Positions 35,001 through 46,177 are shown, numbered from the stretch's first letter. The stretch: 64,000 bases of DNA from Pseudopyrenochaeta lycopersici (GCA_003313425.1 NHZP01000009.1:682001-746000); one strand, 5' to 3'. Translations and numbers: made by a program. Notes: generated from the sequence alone by a model not told the origin.

Positions 35001-35369
35001 CGCCGGCGAGTTCTTTCCGGTACCTGAAAGGTGATGCACGCCTGATAATGGTGGACGGGCTACGGTAGATATGTCCCTGTAAAAGTGCCCGGAGGAATAG
35101 TTTTATCGATGTAAGCTTGGGTAAGGACGATGGCATACTAAATCATGGTAGCAAAGGGGACGGGAGTTAAAGCAATCATAAGCAGCGATGATAATTGATC
35201 CTTCGCAATGTAGAAGATACAGCAAACTTTGTGCTGAGGAGAAGGTATGCTAAAGAGTACAAGAAGCGAATCAAGCCGGTTGTTAGAAGCGAAACATCAA
35301 CATTATCTGTCCCTCATCAAAGAAAATCCGTTACTCAAACGTCGACCAAAGACTTTCCAGCTTCTCTTT
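32067..35369. other. 3.3-kb gene-poor stretch with orphan frames
   Basis: No recognised gene. The plus frame 33354-33620 (SFPISPEFAYQALLRHALAK, then VVDISQDDISSSLANLL) and the plus frame 33037-33282 have protein-like composition and could be two exons of an unknown or decayed gene. The minus frame 34333-34701 is similar. None has a motif I know. The stretch may be eroded repeat or relic DNA. Confidence 0.4.
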
Positions 35370-36443
35370 CTAAGAGAAGTTGCTATCAGCAGTCTTCGTG
35401 CTGCCTGCTGCGATGCTCACACCCTTCACAACGATAGAGCCACCGTTGGTGCTAGTGACCTTAACGTCAACTGAGTCAGTGCCGAAGCCGCTAGACTGCT
35501 CGAAGAAGTTGTACTCCTGCCTTGTGGTTGCCTGCCAGGTGTTGCCACCATCTGTCGACACCTCGAGCTTCGACACAGGGATATTGGAGTTCATGACCTG
35601 CATACTGAACCAGAACTTGCTAGTACCTTCCTTGTTCTTAAGAACGATAGGCGAGGTAATACCGCAAGAAACAATGTTCCACGATACGGGAATGACACCC
35701 TTGGAGGGGTCGGCGAGTTCCGCAAACGCATCGGGGAAGAGGTCGACATGATTAGGTCCGCAGTCAGGGCATTGATCAACGACCATAGCTGTGACCTTAT
35801 TGCCGCTGGGTCCAGTGATTTCTAGGCAGGCACCGCAGTTAGCGCCGCCGGACCAGTTGCTGTCTGACAATGCTGTGCCGAAGAGATCGCTGGGGATCGT
35901 GTAGCCGGTGAAGGAACACATTCCTCCACCAACGTTGCCTCCATAGAATGTCGCATCGCCTTTCTTCGCACCGGCAGAGTCAACCTCCTTGGGAGGTTCG
36001 GGTGCAGCTGAAGACTCCGAGGGCGCCTCATATTGAGAGGTAGGGGTTGGATTTGGAACCTCGCTCTGAGGAACAGGCGTGTACTGAATTGAATACTCAG
36101 GCTGTACTGACTGAGAGCCGATAGTAGGGTAAGAGGGTACGCTAGAAGTCGCAGCCGGCTGAGAGGGATGAACGGTAATGGTGGTAGTCCTAGTAGTGGT
36201 GCTCGTGCTCGTGACATCAACCGTGCTGGTAATCTTTGCGTCGACCGTGACGTAGACCTTCTCGGTCGTGGTCGCAGTGACAGTCCTCCTCGAGCAACTG
36301 GATGGTTTGGGTTTTACGTCGGCAGCCTTGACCGTCTCGTAGACCTGTGCGTATTCGGTGTGGGTAACTGTCTTACGCGAGCAGACGGATTCCGCGAACG
36401 CGGCACCCACAAAGGGAAGCACAGCGAGGATGGTGGACTTCAT
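35370..36443 (-). CDS. expansin-like secreted protein (DPBB plus CBM63-like domain)
   Basis: One exon, 357 residues. A signal peptide covers about 1-17 (ILAVLPFVGAAFA). The N-terminal part repeats a CSR(K/R)TVT module twice, then a long Thr/Ser/Pro linker leads to a double-psi beta-barrel domain (DATFYGGNVGGGMCSFTGY, ANCGACLEITGP, VDQCPDCGPNHVDLFPDAF and an IVSCG end). The C-terminal about 90 residues (SPIVLKNKEGTSKFWFSMQV, then LEVSTDGGNTWQA) look like the expansin carbohydrate-binding domain CBM63. The D of HVDLF fits the conserved expansin Asp. Expansin-like proteins loosen plant or fungal cell wall polymers without hydrolysis. The start at 36443 is chosen for the signal peptide; the frame is open to 36503. 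Confidence 0.92.
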   Translation of the reverse strand: MKSTILAVLPFVGAAFAESVCSRKTVTHTEYAQVYETVKAADVKPKPSSCSRRTVTATTTEKVYVTVDAKITSTVDVTSTSTTTRTTTITVHPSQPAATSSVPSYPTIGSQSVQPEYSIQYTPVPQSEVPNPTPTSQYEAPSESSAAPEPPKEVDSAGAKKGDATFYGGNVGGGMCSFTGYTIPSDLFGTALSDSNWSGGANCGACLEITGPSGNKVTAMVVDQCPDCGPNHVDLFPDAFAELADPSKGVIPVSWNIVSCGITSPIVLKNKEGTSKFWFSMQVMNSNIPVSKLEVSTDGGNTWQATTRQEYNFFEQSSGFGTDSVDVKVTSTNGGSIVVKGVSIAAGSTKTADSNFS

Positions 36444-38240
36444 GGCGTTGATGTTTCGATGTTTGACTTTCAGAAAGGAATGGATGAAGAGCTTGCGCTT
36501 CAAACAATGTAAATCGTATCAACGATCGAAGGAGCGACAAAAGCGAATGGAAGCAGCACAGCGGCTTGCGAAATGAGTGACTGAAGTTCGAGATCGTAGG
36601 TGTCTGAAAGTGAAAACCTTACAATAAATGGGGCCGTACTATCGTGAGTACATAAAGCCCTTCAGGCCATACCAGCCCTCATTTCACTAACCCCTAAATA
36701 GCAGTCTCCAACGGCATCGTGGAAATTTGCTCGGAACAAAATAAGCTCAAATCTCACGACGTTTCGTAGCTGCGCCGTATGGGACCGCAGCCATACCTCT
36801 CACTCCATACAGGTTCTATCCTAGCTTCAATCATCTTTGACAACCTATATCCTAGTAACCAGTCTAGAACGCCGATCTGGTTGGATGTGCGAAGCTTGTC
36901 AAAGCGATTTTGTGAGGGGGTGATAGGTTGTTGTGATGAGTTTTTTGGGTCAGGATGGCGCTAAAAGTAGATCAAACGCTCGCGAAATGATGAGGCGGGA
37001 ACCTCGCCAGCTCATTTGACGCTTCACATGGCACCCCAAGAACATTCAGCAGCCGGAGAACAATATGCTGGCCATCTCGCAAGTGACAACCCAAGGCGCA
37101 GAAAAAGAAATCAGATTCGTACTCTGAGGTGCGCACGAGGACGTGTGCCAGCCTCTGAGGGTGACATGAGACAGCTTCGGAACGGATGTTTTGAAACAAC
37201 AGCTTTGTATCTCCACCCTATGCATTGTGCGGAGAATTAGAACTTTGAGGTCAACGCTCTACCAGCTTCGACTACTTGGCAAGCAAACCTTCCATGTCAC
37301 GCTCAGATCAGTTCAAAGCGGTGGTTATTCCTGAAATGCTCGGGAGAGCGCTCTGGTATACTCAATGAAAGCGCAAATTTCCGGGGAGTGAGAGGGCTGA
37401 ATGCTTTGTGCCGAAATTGAGCAGGAACCGAATGAAATACCGTTATTAGGTCTGCAAGCATAGGAGTGCACGATAGAGTTCAGACCCTTGTCCCAGCCGT
37501 GCGCTTGTCTTGATGTCTCGTATCGCCTGCACGATGCATGTATTCCCGTCTCTATAATCCCCGCTTGATCTCGCGGTACCCATGAACCAGTGGCTATGTA
37601 CTTTGCATGAATGCCCTCGATGCCATTCATGGTTTGTGGGACAAGAATGCCATAGGTGGTTCTAGTGCTGATGAGAACGAGTTCGTCTTGAATCTTTGTA
37701 TGGCTAACTGCACAGCCAAAGCCAACAATCCATGCCCCCTTCTTCTCTTGATCGTAACAGCCGCGCCAGTAACGCTGGCTGCGCTGGCCATTGTCCCTCG
37801 CATGCGGAGCTCGAAATCAGGGAACAGAGCAGACCCAGATCCAAGAAGCCGAATAGATTGAAGTTTGGTCTAGTCGATGTATCGTAGGTTGTCGTCGCTA
37901 GGCTCTCTGGGATATTTGTGACCCGTCTACACGAGACACCTTGTGCCGCTCAGGTCTATCCTCAGAACGACGTCGCAGCTTGATGGGATCGGCTACCAGT
38001 TGAACAAATGATTGTGCGATGTAGAGTGTATACTGAGCGATACCTAGCTGCAACAATCGGTAATGCTGTTGTTTTCGTTGACTATGTTTCGCGCTACTCA
38101 TATGAGTCCTCTCGTCGACAAAGCCGATCGTGGAAACAACCCGAAATTACGCGCTGAGGAACTTGTGCTACACAGGCTAACAGATCAACGCCCTGCCTCC
38201 GTCAACGATCGATATTGTGCCTTGCTTGAGGCGTTCAGGT
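36444..38240. other. 1.8-kb intergenic stretch, nothing recognised
   Basis: Promoter of the expansin-like gene (36444 to about 36700) and the 3' flank of BMT2. Frames at 36972-37199, 37325-37630 and 37607-37861 are short and overlapping, with no motif. Confidence 0.45.
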
Positions 38241-39119
38241 TCATTCCACTATGATGCAGAAGTTGTTCATGGTTGGGCCGTCTCTAATCTTCTTCTTTTT
38301 GGTCTTGGTTGGTGTAGGGTTTCCGGTCAATGTAAACAGGTAGTAGCAGAGTTTTGACGTAGTCTTGCTGTGTCTCATAGTGAATCCCAGATTGGCCATG
38401 ATTCGTAATAATAGTTCTTCATTAAAATAACGAGAGTTCTCAATGCATGGCAGTGGTAGAACAAGAAACAATGCCGGTAAGATGATCGGAGGCTCAACCG
38501 GTAGTACTGTACTTGAGAGGGGTCGCAGAAAATTAGCAACCCGCTTCAGCATCTTCCCTCGGCCAGGCGCGTCAGGCACGTAGTTGAGAACGAGTGACAA
38601 TGACATAATATCGAAACGGTCCTCGTCAGTCGTCGGTAGTGGCCGTTCCATGAAGTCTTGTTTCTCGATACCTGGACCCTGGCTGTTCAAGTCAATCCTC
38701 GTCATGTCTATGATGCTTGGGAACTTGGAAATCTCGTTTGTCGTTGAGAGAGCACCAACTTCTAAGCATTTTATAGGAGCCATATCGGTGCGGTCCCGAC
38801 TTCGAGCATTCGAGTGGAGAAGCTGGGACTGTTGCAGCCAATCGACAAGAAGTTTGCTCGAGTCGCCGCCTCGGTCTTTAGCTTGGCCTTGCTTGCTGGC
38901 AGCTTGGTAGACTTTAATTCCTCCATTCTGTTCAATTGCCAGGGCCAAATCCTCTGCTAGTTTCAAATCTCCTTTCTTCAGGGCTGTCGAGTGTTCCTTT
39001 TGGAGATGATGGTGAGTGCGAATAATGGTCCGGGAACGTTCAGATGTCATGCGTTCCTTTGGTCTGCTAGTCGGTGGGCGGCCATGGGACAAAGTTTTTT
39101 GGCGCTTCTTGACAGCCAT
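38241..39119 (-). CDS. BMT2: 25S rRNA adenine-N1 methyltransferase BMT2
   Basis: One exon, 292 residues. BMT2 makes an m1A in the large-subunit rRNA in the nucleolus using S-adenosylmethionine. Family marks are the N-terminal RPPTSRPKERMTSERSRTIIR-type basic segment, KLLVDWLQQSQLL, the SAM loop CLEVGALSTTN, DLNSQGPGIEKQDFMERPLP and the highly conserved FDIMSLSLVLNYVPDAPGRG. The end is a lysine-rich KTKKKKIRDG region, useful for nucleolar targeting or RNA binding. Length matches the family. It is divergent from a ribosomal protein gene with 182 bp between starts, which suggests shared control. Confidence 0.94.
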   Translation of the reverse strand: MAVKKRQKTLSHGRPPTSRPKERMTSERSRTIIRTHHHLQKEHSTALKKGDLKLAEDLALAIEQNGGIKVYQAASKQGQAKDRGGDSSKLLVDWLQQSQLLHSNARSRDRTDMAPIKCLEVGALSTTNEISKFPSIIDMTRIDLNSQGPGIEKQDFMERPLPTTDEDRFDIMSLSLVLNYVPDAPGRGKMLKRVANFLRPLSSTVLPVEPPIILPALFLVLPLPCIENSRYFNEELLLRIMANLGFTMRHSKTTSKLCYYLFTLTGNPTPTKTKKKKIRDGPTMNNFCIIVE

Positions 39120-39301
39120 TATTTTTGTTGTCCTAGAGCATATGGTCGGAAGACTCTGAATGAGAAGATGCCGAGCTTGTGAGTTTTGGCGCTAGAGGAG
39201 GTTAGCGTGAAATAGCCGAACTCTCCCACCAGAGGACGAAACTCTTCGTGAATTTTGCTCTGCGACTTCGATACTAACGACAGGACCACCACATCGCCAA
39301 A
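39120..39301. promoter_or_regulatory. compact divergent promoter BMT2 / uL23
   Basis: 182 bp between two start codons, one for an rRNA methyltransferase and one for a ribosomal protein. No TATA box is seen. The right end carries the pyrimidine-poor leader ACGACAGGACCACCACATCGCCAA-type sequence that directly precedes the uL23 ATG. Confidence 0.55.
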
Positions 39302-40118
39302 ATGGGACCCAAGCCAGCCACCAAGAGTACGTTTACGCCTACATCGCTCTTTGCCGATCAAGAAAACTGTATGCGCAGTGTGGAATGTTTATGCACCACG
39401 GCGACAGCCATGGACTGGCAATTCAACACAGCGAATGCGCCTCGATCAGCTCTCCTCCCGTTGCGAACATAGCTAACAACCATTGCAGCTTCCACCAAGA
39501 CCGGCAAGCAGGCCAATGCCGCTGCCAAAGCAGCTCTTCGCGGCGTAAGCCTCCCTTGATATTCTTGAGTCGTGTCAGAAATATACCTCTGACGGGCTGT
39601 TTTTCTCGTGTGACGGGCACAATTAACGAGATGACAGTCGTATGCGAACAAGAAGCGCGCGGTCAGGAAGAGCACCAGCTTTCACCGGTATGTACCTCTA
39701 CACTCTACATTGGAATCCGCTAATATTTTACAGCCCCAAGACCCTCGAGCTCTCTCGCGCGGGCAAGTACCCCCGCAAGTCGGTCCCCCATGAGCCTCGC
39801 ATGGATGCCTCCAAGGTCCTCATCCACCCGCTCAACACCGAGTCCGCCATGAAGAAGGTACGGTTTCGCAAGTCGGCCTGGGAAGTGCAACAAGGCTAAT
39901 ATCACGGACAGATTGAGGAGAACAACACCCTCGTCTTCATCGTCAACGTCAAGGCCAACAAGCGCCAGATCGCCGCTGCCCTCAAGAAGCAGTACGATGT
40001 CAGCTGTGTCAAGATCAACACCCTCATCCGACCTGACGGCACGAAGAAGGCTTTTGCCCGCCTGACCGCCGATGTCGATGCTCTCGACATTGCGGCCACC
40101 AAGCTCGCCATCGTTTAA
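39302..40118 (+). CDS. RPL25: 60S ribosomal protein uL23 (L25/L23a)
   Basis: Five exons (39302-39326, 39489-39544, 39638-39687, 39734-39857, 39912-40118) give 153 residues. uL23 sits at the peptide exit tunnel and helps dock the signal recognition particle and nascent-chain factors. The basic N-terminal extension is built from the first three small exons ([19 protein letters not shown], then [17 protein letters not shown]). The globular part is unmistakable: [19 protein letters not shown], then [46 protein letters not shown] and [17 protein letters not shown]. All joins keep frame, phases 1, 0, 2, 0. The high intron density near the 5' end is usual for fungal ribosomal protein genes. Confidence 0.97.
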
Positions 40119-40528
40119 AGAGGTGGTCTGTAGTTAGGTGTCGTCATGATTGAGTCTGGTTATACCCGGCAATGGAAAAGCGATGTGATATGCATGGCAG
40201 GCGTTCATGGCTACGTAGTCACGGTGACTCGAATGAATCAATTCCCACATGACGCCATAGCTTGACTTGGTGATCAAGATCCCGCTTTTTTTCTGAATAA
40301 TGTGGTTTTGTGATGTGCTGTGTAAAAAAATGTATATAGCTGTCGTGTGGCTGACACTACTTGATATTGAGTAGATGCAGATTTGTTATAATGACTAGCT
40401 ACCCTTCGTGATACCCGATATTGTACACTTGGTCGTCCATTCCTCCTCGAATCCGCCCGATATTGTACATACTGGCACAAATTTTGACCATATCGTACAC
40501 TGACCTAGGACCGTATCCAGCAACTTGT
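40119..40528. other. convergent intergenic stretch with direct repeats
   Basis: 3' flanks of uL23 and TIM8. It contains the 14-base word CCCGATATTGTACA twice plus a degenerate third copy (listed as a repeat). No gene is seen. Confidence 0.55.
40414..40499. repeat. 14-bp direct repeat CCCGATATTGTACA
   Basis: Perfect copies lie at 40414-40427 and 40456-40469, with a degenerate one (CCATATCGTACA) at 40488-40499. Starts are spaced 42 and 32 bases apart. It sits between two convergent genes and may be a remnant of a small mobile element. Confidence 0.7.
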
Positions 40529-40973
40529 CTATTGCCTCAGCCTCTCCAGCTCTCTCATTACAACTAGATTTGCATCCAGGAACCGATCCACACACTGCCT
40601 CATACACGGCTCCTCGTATCTGTCCAATTTGCCGTTCTTGACGGTGCCGGCGGGTATGCACTTGCGGAAGCATGTGTCGGTCAAGGAGTGTATCGCTACA
40701 TTGCACAGTTAGTACTAGCCTTTGATCCCTTGCTGTTCAGGATGCGATGCGCGTCCATGTGTAGTGAGGAGGAAGAGAACGAGATGGTAGGCAATTAGGA
40801 GAAAAGAGGCGTTTTAGGCTGTTTGGCAAGAAGAGAAACAACAAGTGAGACGTACAAGATTGTATTCTAGCCTTCTGGCCCTCATTCATAGCGAATTGCT
40901 GCAATTCCTGCTTGTCGCGGTCGCTCAGCTTGGTGAGGTCGGCATTGCCGAGTCCGCCGCCGAGGGAGTCCAT
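40529..40973 (-). CDS. TIM8: mitochondrial intermembrane-space chaperone TIM8
   Basis: Two exons (40973-40856 and 40695-40529; 160-nt intron with ACTAAC branch point) give 94 residues. TIM8 with TIM13 guides hydrophobic precursors through the intermembrane space to the TIM23 complex. The N-terminus DLTKLSDRDKQELQQFAMNE fits TIM8. The twin CX3C motifs are TCFRKC and PCMRQC with 18 residues between, and the C-terminal helix is VDRFLDANLVVMRELERLRQ. The join KARIQSSIHSLTDTC restores the canonical helix before the first cysteine pair. Size is normal for the family. Confidence 0.95.
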
Positions 40974-41954
40974 TTTTGCAGGTGTAGATGTAGTCGCGGG
41001 GAACTGTACTGTAGTAGATTCGGGTTGGTAGGGGGCTGCGATAGGTAATTAATGTAGCGTGTGTTGTGATGTTAGGAAAATGCGGCTGTGGATCTTTTTA
41101 CTCAATAGTGATCTAACAGACTTTGGGGCAGGCATATTTGTCGGTGGTTGCAGAGGGGAAAGGCCGATAGGCCGGTTAGTCAGCATTTCTATGCTTCACG
41201 AGCAAGATTTACAGATGAAATGTATGTTCTTACAAGAGACTAATATCTCAGAAAATAAGGTTCTCGAATTAGTTCTTCGCCTCAGTCCTTGGGTTTGGCT
41301 AGATATGACATGGAACAAACTCCTACTACGACCAAGAATGAACAATGTAACTCCTGCTCCCATCTCTCCTGTCATTGCTCTTCCTACAATCTTACAATTC
41401 TTCGGCACAAGTATGCCTTGCTTTTCCTTCCCCTTTAGAACCCACCAATGTATAGCCCTCAGTTTTGGCGTGACTTCTTCTTCATTGTACATGTAGTACT
41501 CCCATTCTTCAGCTTTGTCTTCTGTATTGCCGTCAAAGGGTGATTTGTGGAAACACTTATGGCATAGAGCACGCTTACTTCAGTGTCACTGCCCTTCATC
41601 TATTGCAGGTGCATGATGTCGCGGGCTATGGCTGGAAGACGGTTCAACATGAAGTGAGCAACAAAGGGGGTTGAGAGTTCTGTGCGCAGTCATGCAAGTC
41701 GAAAGCAACAAATATCACAGGACTTGGGGAGGAACGTCCTCATTTGGAAAGAGCAGCCACGAACAAGAGATATTGCATTATACACAGTATCTGACTAACT
41801 TTCAAAAGACCGACCAAGTGCAGCAAGAGCGCCTTACGTGCTTCTCTTAGGATAACAAGATCCGAGACAGATTGAATAGAAGATGACATCAACTTACTAC
41901 CGCCCGGTACAAACTTTCCCCCCATACTGTGTATTTTCTTTTTGACAATACTCC
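40974..41954. other. intergenic with an orphan minus-strand frame
   Basis: Left part is the TIM8 promoter. An open minus frame covers 41582-41196 (described separately as a possible relic). The right part is the 3' flank of the transporter gene. Confidence 0.45.
41196..41582 (-). pseudogene. orphan protein-like frame, possible gene relic
   Basis: An uninterrupted minus frame with protein-like composition: LCHKCFHKSPFDGNTEDK, then EEWEYYMYNEEEVTPKL, AIHWWVLKGKEKQGILVPKN and MTGEMGAGVTLFILGRSRSL. It includes a CxxC pair. The first ATG (41492) would drop the CxxC part, and no upstream exon with good splice sites completes it. Just upstream on the same strand, another frame reads LNRLPAIARDIMHLQ, resembling the start of an F-box. 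I infer a decayed or unresolved gene of unknown family. Confidence 0.35.
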
Positions 41955-44033
41955 TCAAGCACCAATCAGTTCCTTGGGTACACACGCAAACGCCGTGCTG
42001 ATCACCGCCAAAACAGTGCTGACAATCATCAAAGTCCAGTTCATCGTCTTCTCTGCGCTCGATATTTCCTTGCCGAACAATTTCAGGTGGAACGCCAGTG
42101 GTAGAATGATGCAGACACTGAAGCAAGCGACACTACCCAGAAGCGACATGATGCGATCAAAGGACGGGAAAATAATGGCGATACAAACGAATACAATAAC
42201 CGTGGTTACGCGCAGGATAATCTTGAACAGTCCACGGTTGAAGCCTGACATGCCATCCAAAGAGGAAGATGCAGCTAGCGATCGAGCGTCGAGGCCGAAG
42301 AGGACTTCCAATGTCGAAACAATGGGTCGCGAGTTCAGCGGCACTTTTGTCAGCGGAATAATTGCGATGCAGCTCGCAATGAACACGCTCAAGCTGGCTG
42401 GGTACCCCTTTGTCAGGAAAATATTACTCGTAATTTCCTCACGTACGCCATCGCCAAACATCAGAATACCCGCGCATGCCATGCCGAGGTCAATGAGGTA
42501 GGTAAAGATGTAGGTGATGTTTACACTCTTACGGTATTTGTACGGGTGTCGCATGTCGCGATAGATGTTTGGGAAAACGGAGTGGCCGCCCCAGGGGGAC
42601 ATGAGGAGACCCATTGAGAGAGGAACGGTCATCCAATTCTCTGGGAAGAGATATTGAGTTGCTGGTTGGCGGATGGAACCAGGAGTAGTAGGTTTAATAA
42701 GGCCATCAATCCAGACGGCGATGGTGACTGTGAGTATGGTTAGTAAATGCTAGTTCGGTACTGTGCTGGTCGACTTACTGCCAAAGCAGGCCATGACGCC
42801 TAGGATAGAGGTGAATGATAAGAAACGGAGAGGTAGAAAGCTCAGTGGGATGAGGATCAGACCGCAGAGGATCTTCCATTGGAGAACATCCCAGCCAGGA
42901 ATGAGTGCATCCATGCTATCAGCGAACAGAACTACGAGAGCAACGCACGCAGCTAGCAGCTCAAGAGAGAACAAGAGACTGACGGCCACCCGAGCCTTGT
43001 TGCCAAACGACACATACGCGAGGTCCGCAAAGGTTATGAGAGAGCTATCCACGTCCAAGCACTTTGCAAGCAGCTTGGCCGTATACGAAGTGACCACAGC
43101 CGACCAAGCCAAGAAAATCATGCCTATCACCCATCCGGAGTACTTGAAGGCCAGAGGCAAGGTCAGGAGACCAACACCAACTAGAACATTGACAGAATTG
43201 AAAATGGTCTGGGGGAGAGTGGATTGACCGACAACCACATTGATGATCTGCCCGTCTTCTTCGATTTGCTTCACGAGAAGTGGCTCTCGTTCCTGCTCTG
43301 GCTCATTTACGCCCTTGAGCTGCTGCTCTATGAACAACCGTCCGGCATGGCGCATGGAAGAATCATTGACGCGTGCAGAAAGACTGCCATACGTTGTTCC
43401 ATAGCTTCCTCCAAAGGGCGAGGAGAGCGAGGGCTCAATCTGGAATATGCTTGAGCCTCGGGCCCTCATCCGCTGTTCCACTGCGCTCGGCAGCAGGTGC
43501 GTCTGCTCTGTGGGGCCATGTTCCTCGTCTGCCACGGCATTATCCGATGCGCGCCTTCCTTCAGTCTGTAGAGCCTGTCGCAGGGCGGATCGCTGGTCTG
43601 GAACGGGAGTTGGAAGGTCGCTTCGGGCAAAGTCTGAGGATTCGTCGTCCTGGTCGTCTTCGCTTTCGACGCGGAAAGAGGGTCGCACGGGGGTGATCTC
43701 GAAGAAGCCTGCGGCACGCTGCCAGGAGCGGGCGAAGTTGTTAATACTGTTCACGCCACCAGCATCGCCCAATGCGCCGATTTGCTGTGAAATGGAGGAC
43801 CTAGAGGAGACCAGTCAGCTCATGTCCATTATGGCCACATTGGCATTCATATACCTTCGCCTTCTCAATTCGCCAACTCGGCCTGACCATCTGCCTGTGC
43901 CGGTCACACTGTCTCCGCTTGGTCGTCTCTCGAGCTGGTCCCATTGCACACGGCTTCCGGTCGAATCAACCGAGGCTTGCCGAACGCCTTCGTAGTCGTC
44001 CCAAGTGGACGGCTGTTTCCCTCTAATGTCCAT
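41955..44033 (-). CDS. vacuolar amino-acid transporter, AVT1-like (AAAP family)
   Basis: Three exons (44033-43855, 43800-42779, 42727-41955) give 657 residues. The first 240 residues are hydrophilic, with acidic and Ser-rich parts, as in AVT1-type vacuolar importers. The transporter core begins STLPQTIFNSVNVLVGVGLLTLPLAFKYSGW, the AAAP signature, followed by about ten more helices: LLAACVALVVLFADSMDALIP, then FLPLRFLSFTSILGVMACFG, MGLLMSPWGGHSVFPNIYRDM and TYLIDLGMACAGILMFG. Joins restore ELRRRRSSISQQIGALGDAGG and CFGITIAVWIDGLIKPTTPG. It probably exchanges protons for neutral amino acids at the vacuole membrane. The exact AVT subgroup is inferred from the long N-terminus. It is divergent from eRF1. 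Confidence 0.92.
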
Positions 44034-44692
44034 TGTGAGTCTTGTCAGTCACGCGGGCTCACAGCAAGATAAGAAGAACGGCAGCGGGCAAGACTAGGGG
44101 AGAGCGGGTGGGGACGTGATATAAAACTCGTTCTTCAGACCCATGCAGGGAGCGGGAGCTACTTGAATCAACGGCTGGCTACCGTCGGGAACGAGATTGG
44201 CGGCGCTGGAGTCGCGTGCGACCATGTTCCATGCCCGGCAGCGAAGCGTGGGTTATATACAGAAGCGCCGACAATCGCAGGACGCAGATAGCTATGGCAG
44301 CAGGTTATCACGAGGAGGGTGGGCCCCCGCATGTACCAGCCGTCATAGCAAGGTAGTTGCATGTAACGGCTCTTTGCGCGCATCATCATGCCCGCTGCAC
44401 GCTTAGTGGCTCTGCAAGCGAAGTAGAAGTCAGTCATACCCCGGGTGTGCAGCTTGGTGCGCGCCCACTCTCGAGACAAATAAATTCACAGACACGGCCA
44501 GCTGGCTCACTCTTGTCTCGCCTTCACACAGCGGACAGCCCGCGCAAGAACCGGCCGCATAGCACGTTCTCCCATCCCCCACCCGCCGCCAGTCGGCCAC
44601 CCCTCGCCCACTTGCTGCCCCTCGCTGCAACAAGTAAAATTCTCTGAGACCCCGCCTCTGACGGCCAACGCACCAACATCACCACTGCGGCC
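44034..44692. promoter_or_regulatory. divergent promoter AVT1-like / eRF1
   Basis: 659 bp between start codons with no gene. The right third, next to eRF1, is C-rich on the plus strand (CCCATCCCCCACCCGCCGCC), typical of leaders of translation genes in these fungi. Confidence 0.5.
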
Positions 44693-46177
44693 ATGTCGTC
44701 CAAGGAGCAGCAGCCCAACGAGGCTGAGAAGAACATTGAGATCTGGAAGGTCAAGAAGCTGATCAAGCGTCTTGAAGCCGCCAGGGGTAATGGCACAAGC
44801 ATGATTTCGCTCATCATCCGTATGTGACGTCTACGCAAGCTGGGAAAGACCGACCAAACTCACCCAATATAGCGCCAAAGGACCAGGTCTCACGCGCCGC
44901 CAAGATGTTGGCTGAAGAATTTGTATGTCTGCACTGAGCACTGCTTAAAGACAACGGCATACCTCTATCCCAAAACCAAGACTAACGGCTCAGGGCACTG
45001 CCTCCAACATCAAATCCCGCGTCAACCGTCTCTCCGTCCTTTCGGCTATCACATCCACCCAGCAGCGCCTGAAGCTGTACTCGAAGGTCCCCCCCAATGG
45101 CCTCGTTGTCTACTGCGGTGAAATCATCACCGCTGAAGGCAAGGAGCGCAAGATCAATATCGACTTCGAGCCCTTCAAGCCCATCAATACCTCGCTATAC
45201 CTTTGTGACAACAAGTTCCACACCGAGGCACTCAGCGAGCTGCTGGAGTCGGATCAGAAGTTTGGCTTCATCATCATGGACGGAAACGGTGCGCTTTTTG
45301 GCACTCTCTCTGGCAACACGCGAGAGATTGTCCACAAGTGAGTGTAGAGGCGCCTGCTGGGATATCAACCGCTAATGAGGAAAGGTTTTCGGTCGATCTC
45401 CCCAAGAAGCACGGCCGTGGTGGTCAGTCTGCCTTGCGTTTCGCCCGTTTGCGAGAAGAAAAGCGCCACAACTACGTCCGCAAGGTCGCCGAACTGGCGG
45501 TCCAAAATTTCATTACCGCCGACAAGGTCAACGTAGCCGGTATCATCCTCGCGGGTTCTGCCGATTTCAAGAATGACCTGAATCAGTCAGACATGTTCGA
45601 TAACCGCCTGCAATCCAAGGTTATCAAGGTTGTCGATGTGTCTTACGGAGGCGAGAACGGTTTCAACCAAGCCATCGAGCTGGCGGGTGAGACTCTCAGC
45701 AACGTCAAGTTCATCCAGGAGAAGAAACTCATCAACGAGTACTTCGACCACATCTCCAAGGACTCTGGCAAGGTCTGCTACGGTATCGACGACACTCTGA
45801 AGGCTTTGGAGGCTGGTGCGGCCGAGACTTTGATCGTCTTTGAGAATCTCGAGATCACTCGCTGGGTACTCAAGAGCTCCGAGGGCGCCGAAATCATTCT
45901 CCACACGAACAAACAGCAAGAAGCTGATCGAAGCCTGTTCATGGATAAGGAGACTGGCCAAGAAATGGAAGTCATCGATCAGGGCTCCATGCTCGAATGG
46001 CTCGCCGAGAAGTACCGCGACTTTGGTGCTACGCTTGAGTTCGTCTCCGACCGCTCTTCCGAGGGCAATCAGTTCGTCAAGGGCTTCGGTGGTATCGGCG
46101 CCATCCTTCGCTACGCTCTCAACTTTGAGCAGCTTGCCGAGTTCGATGATGACGAAGACGAGTTCTACGATGATTGA
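44693..46177 (+). CDS. SUP45: translation termination factor eRF1
   Basis: Four exons (44693-44819, 44873-44922, 44994-45337, 45385-46177) give 437 residues, the usual eRF1 length. eRF1 reads stop codons in the ribosomal A site and triggers peptide release together with eRF3. Stop-decoding motifs are TASNIKS (61-67) and the YxCxxxF motif YLCDNKF (128-134). The catalytic loop is [20 protein letters not shown] (GGQ about 186-188). The C-terminal eRF3-binding region ends [26 protein letters not shown]. The joins are SLIIPPKDQV, AEEFGTASN and IVHKFSVDL, each restoring invariant sequence. No odd feature is seen. Confidence 0.98.
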
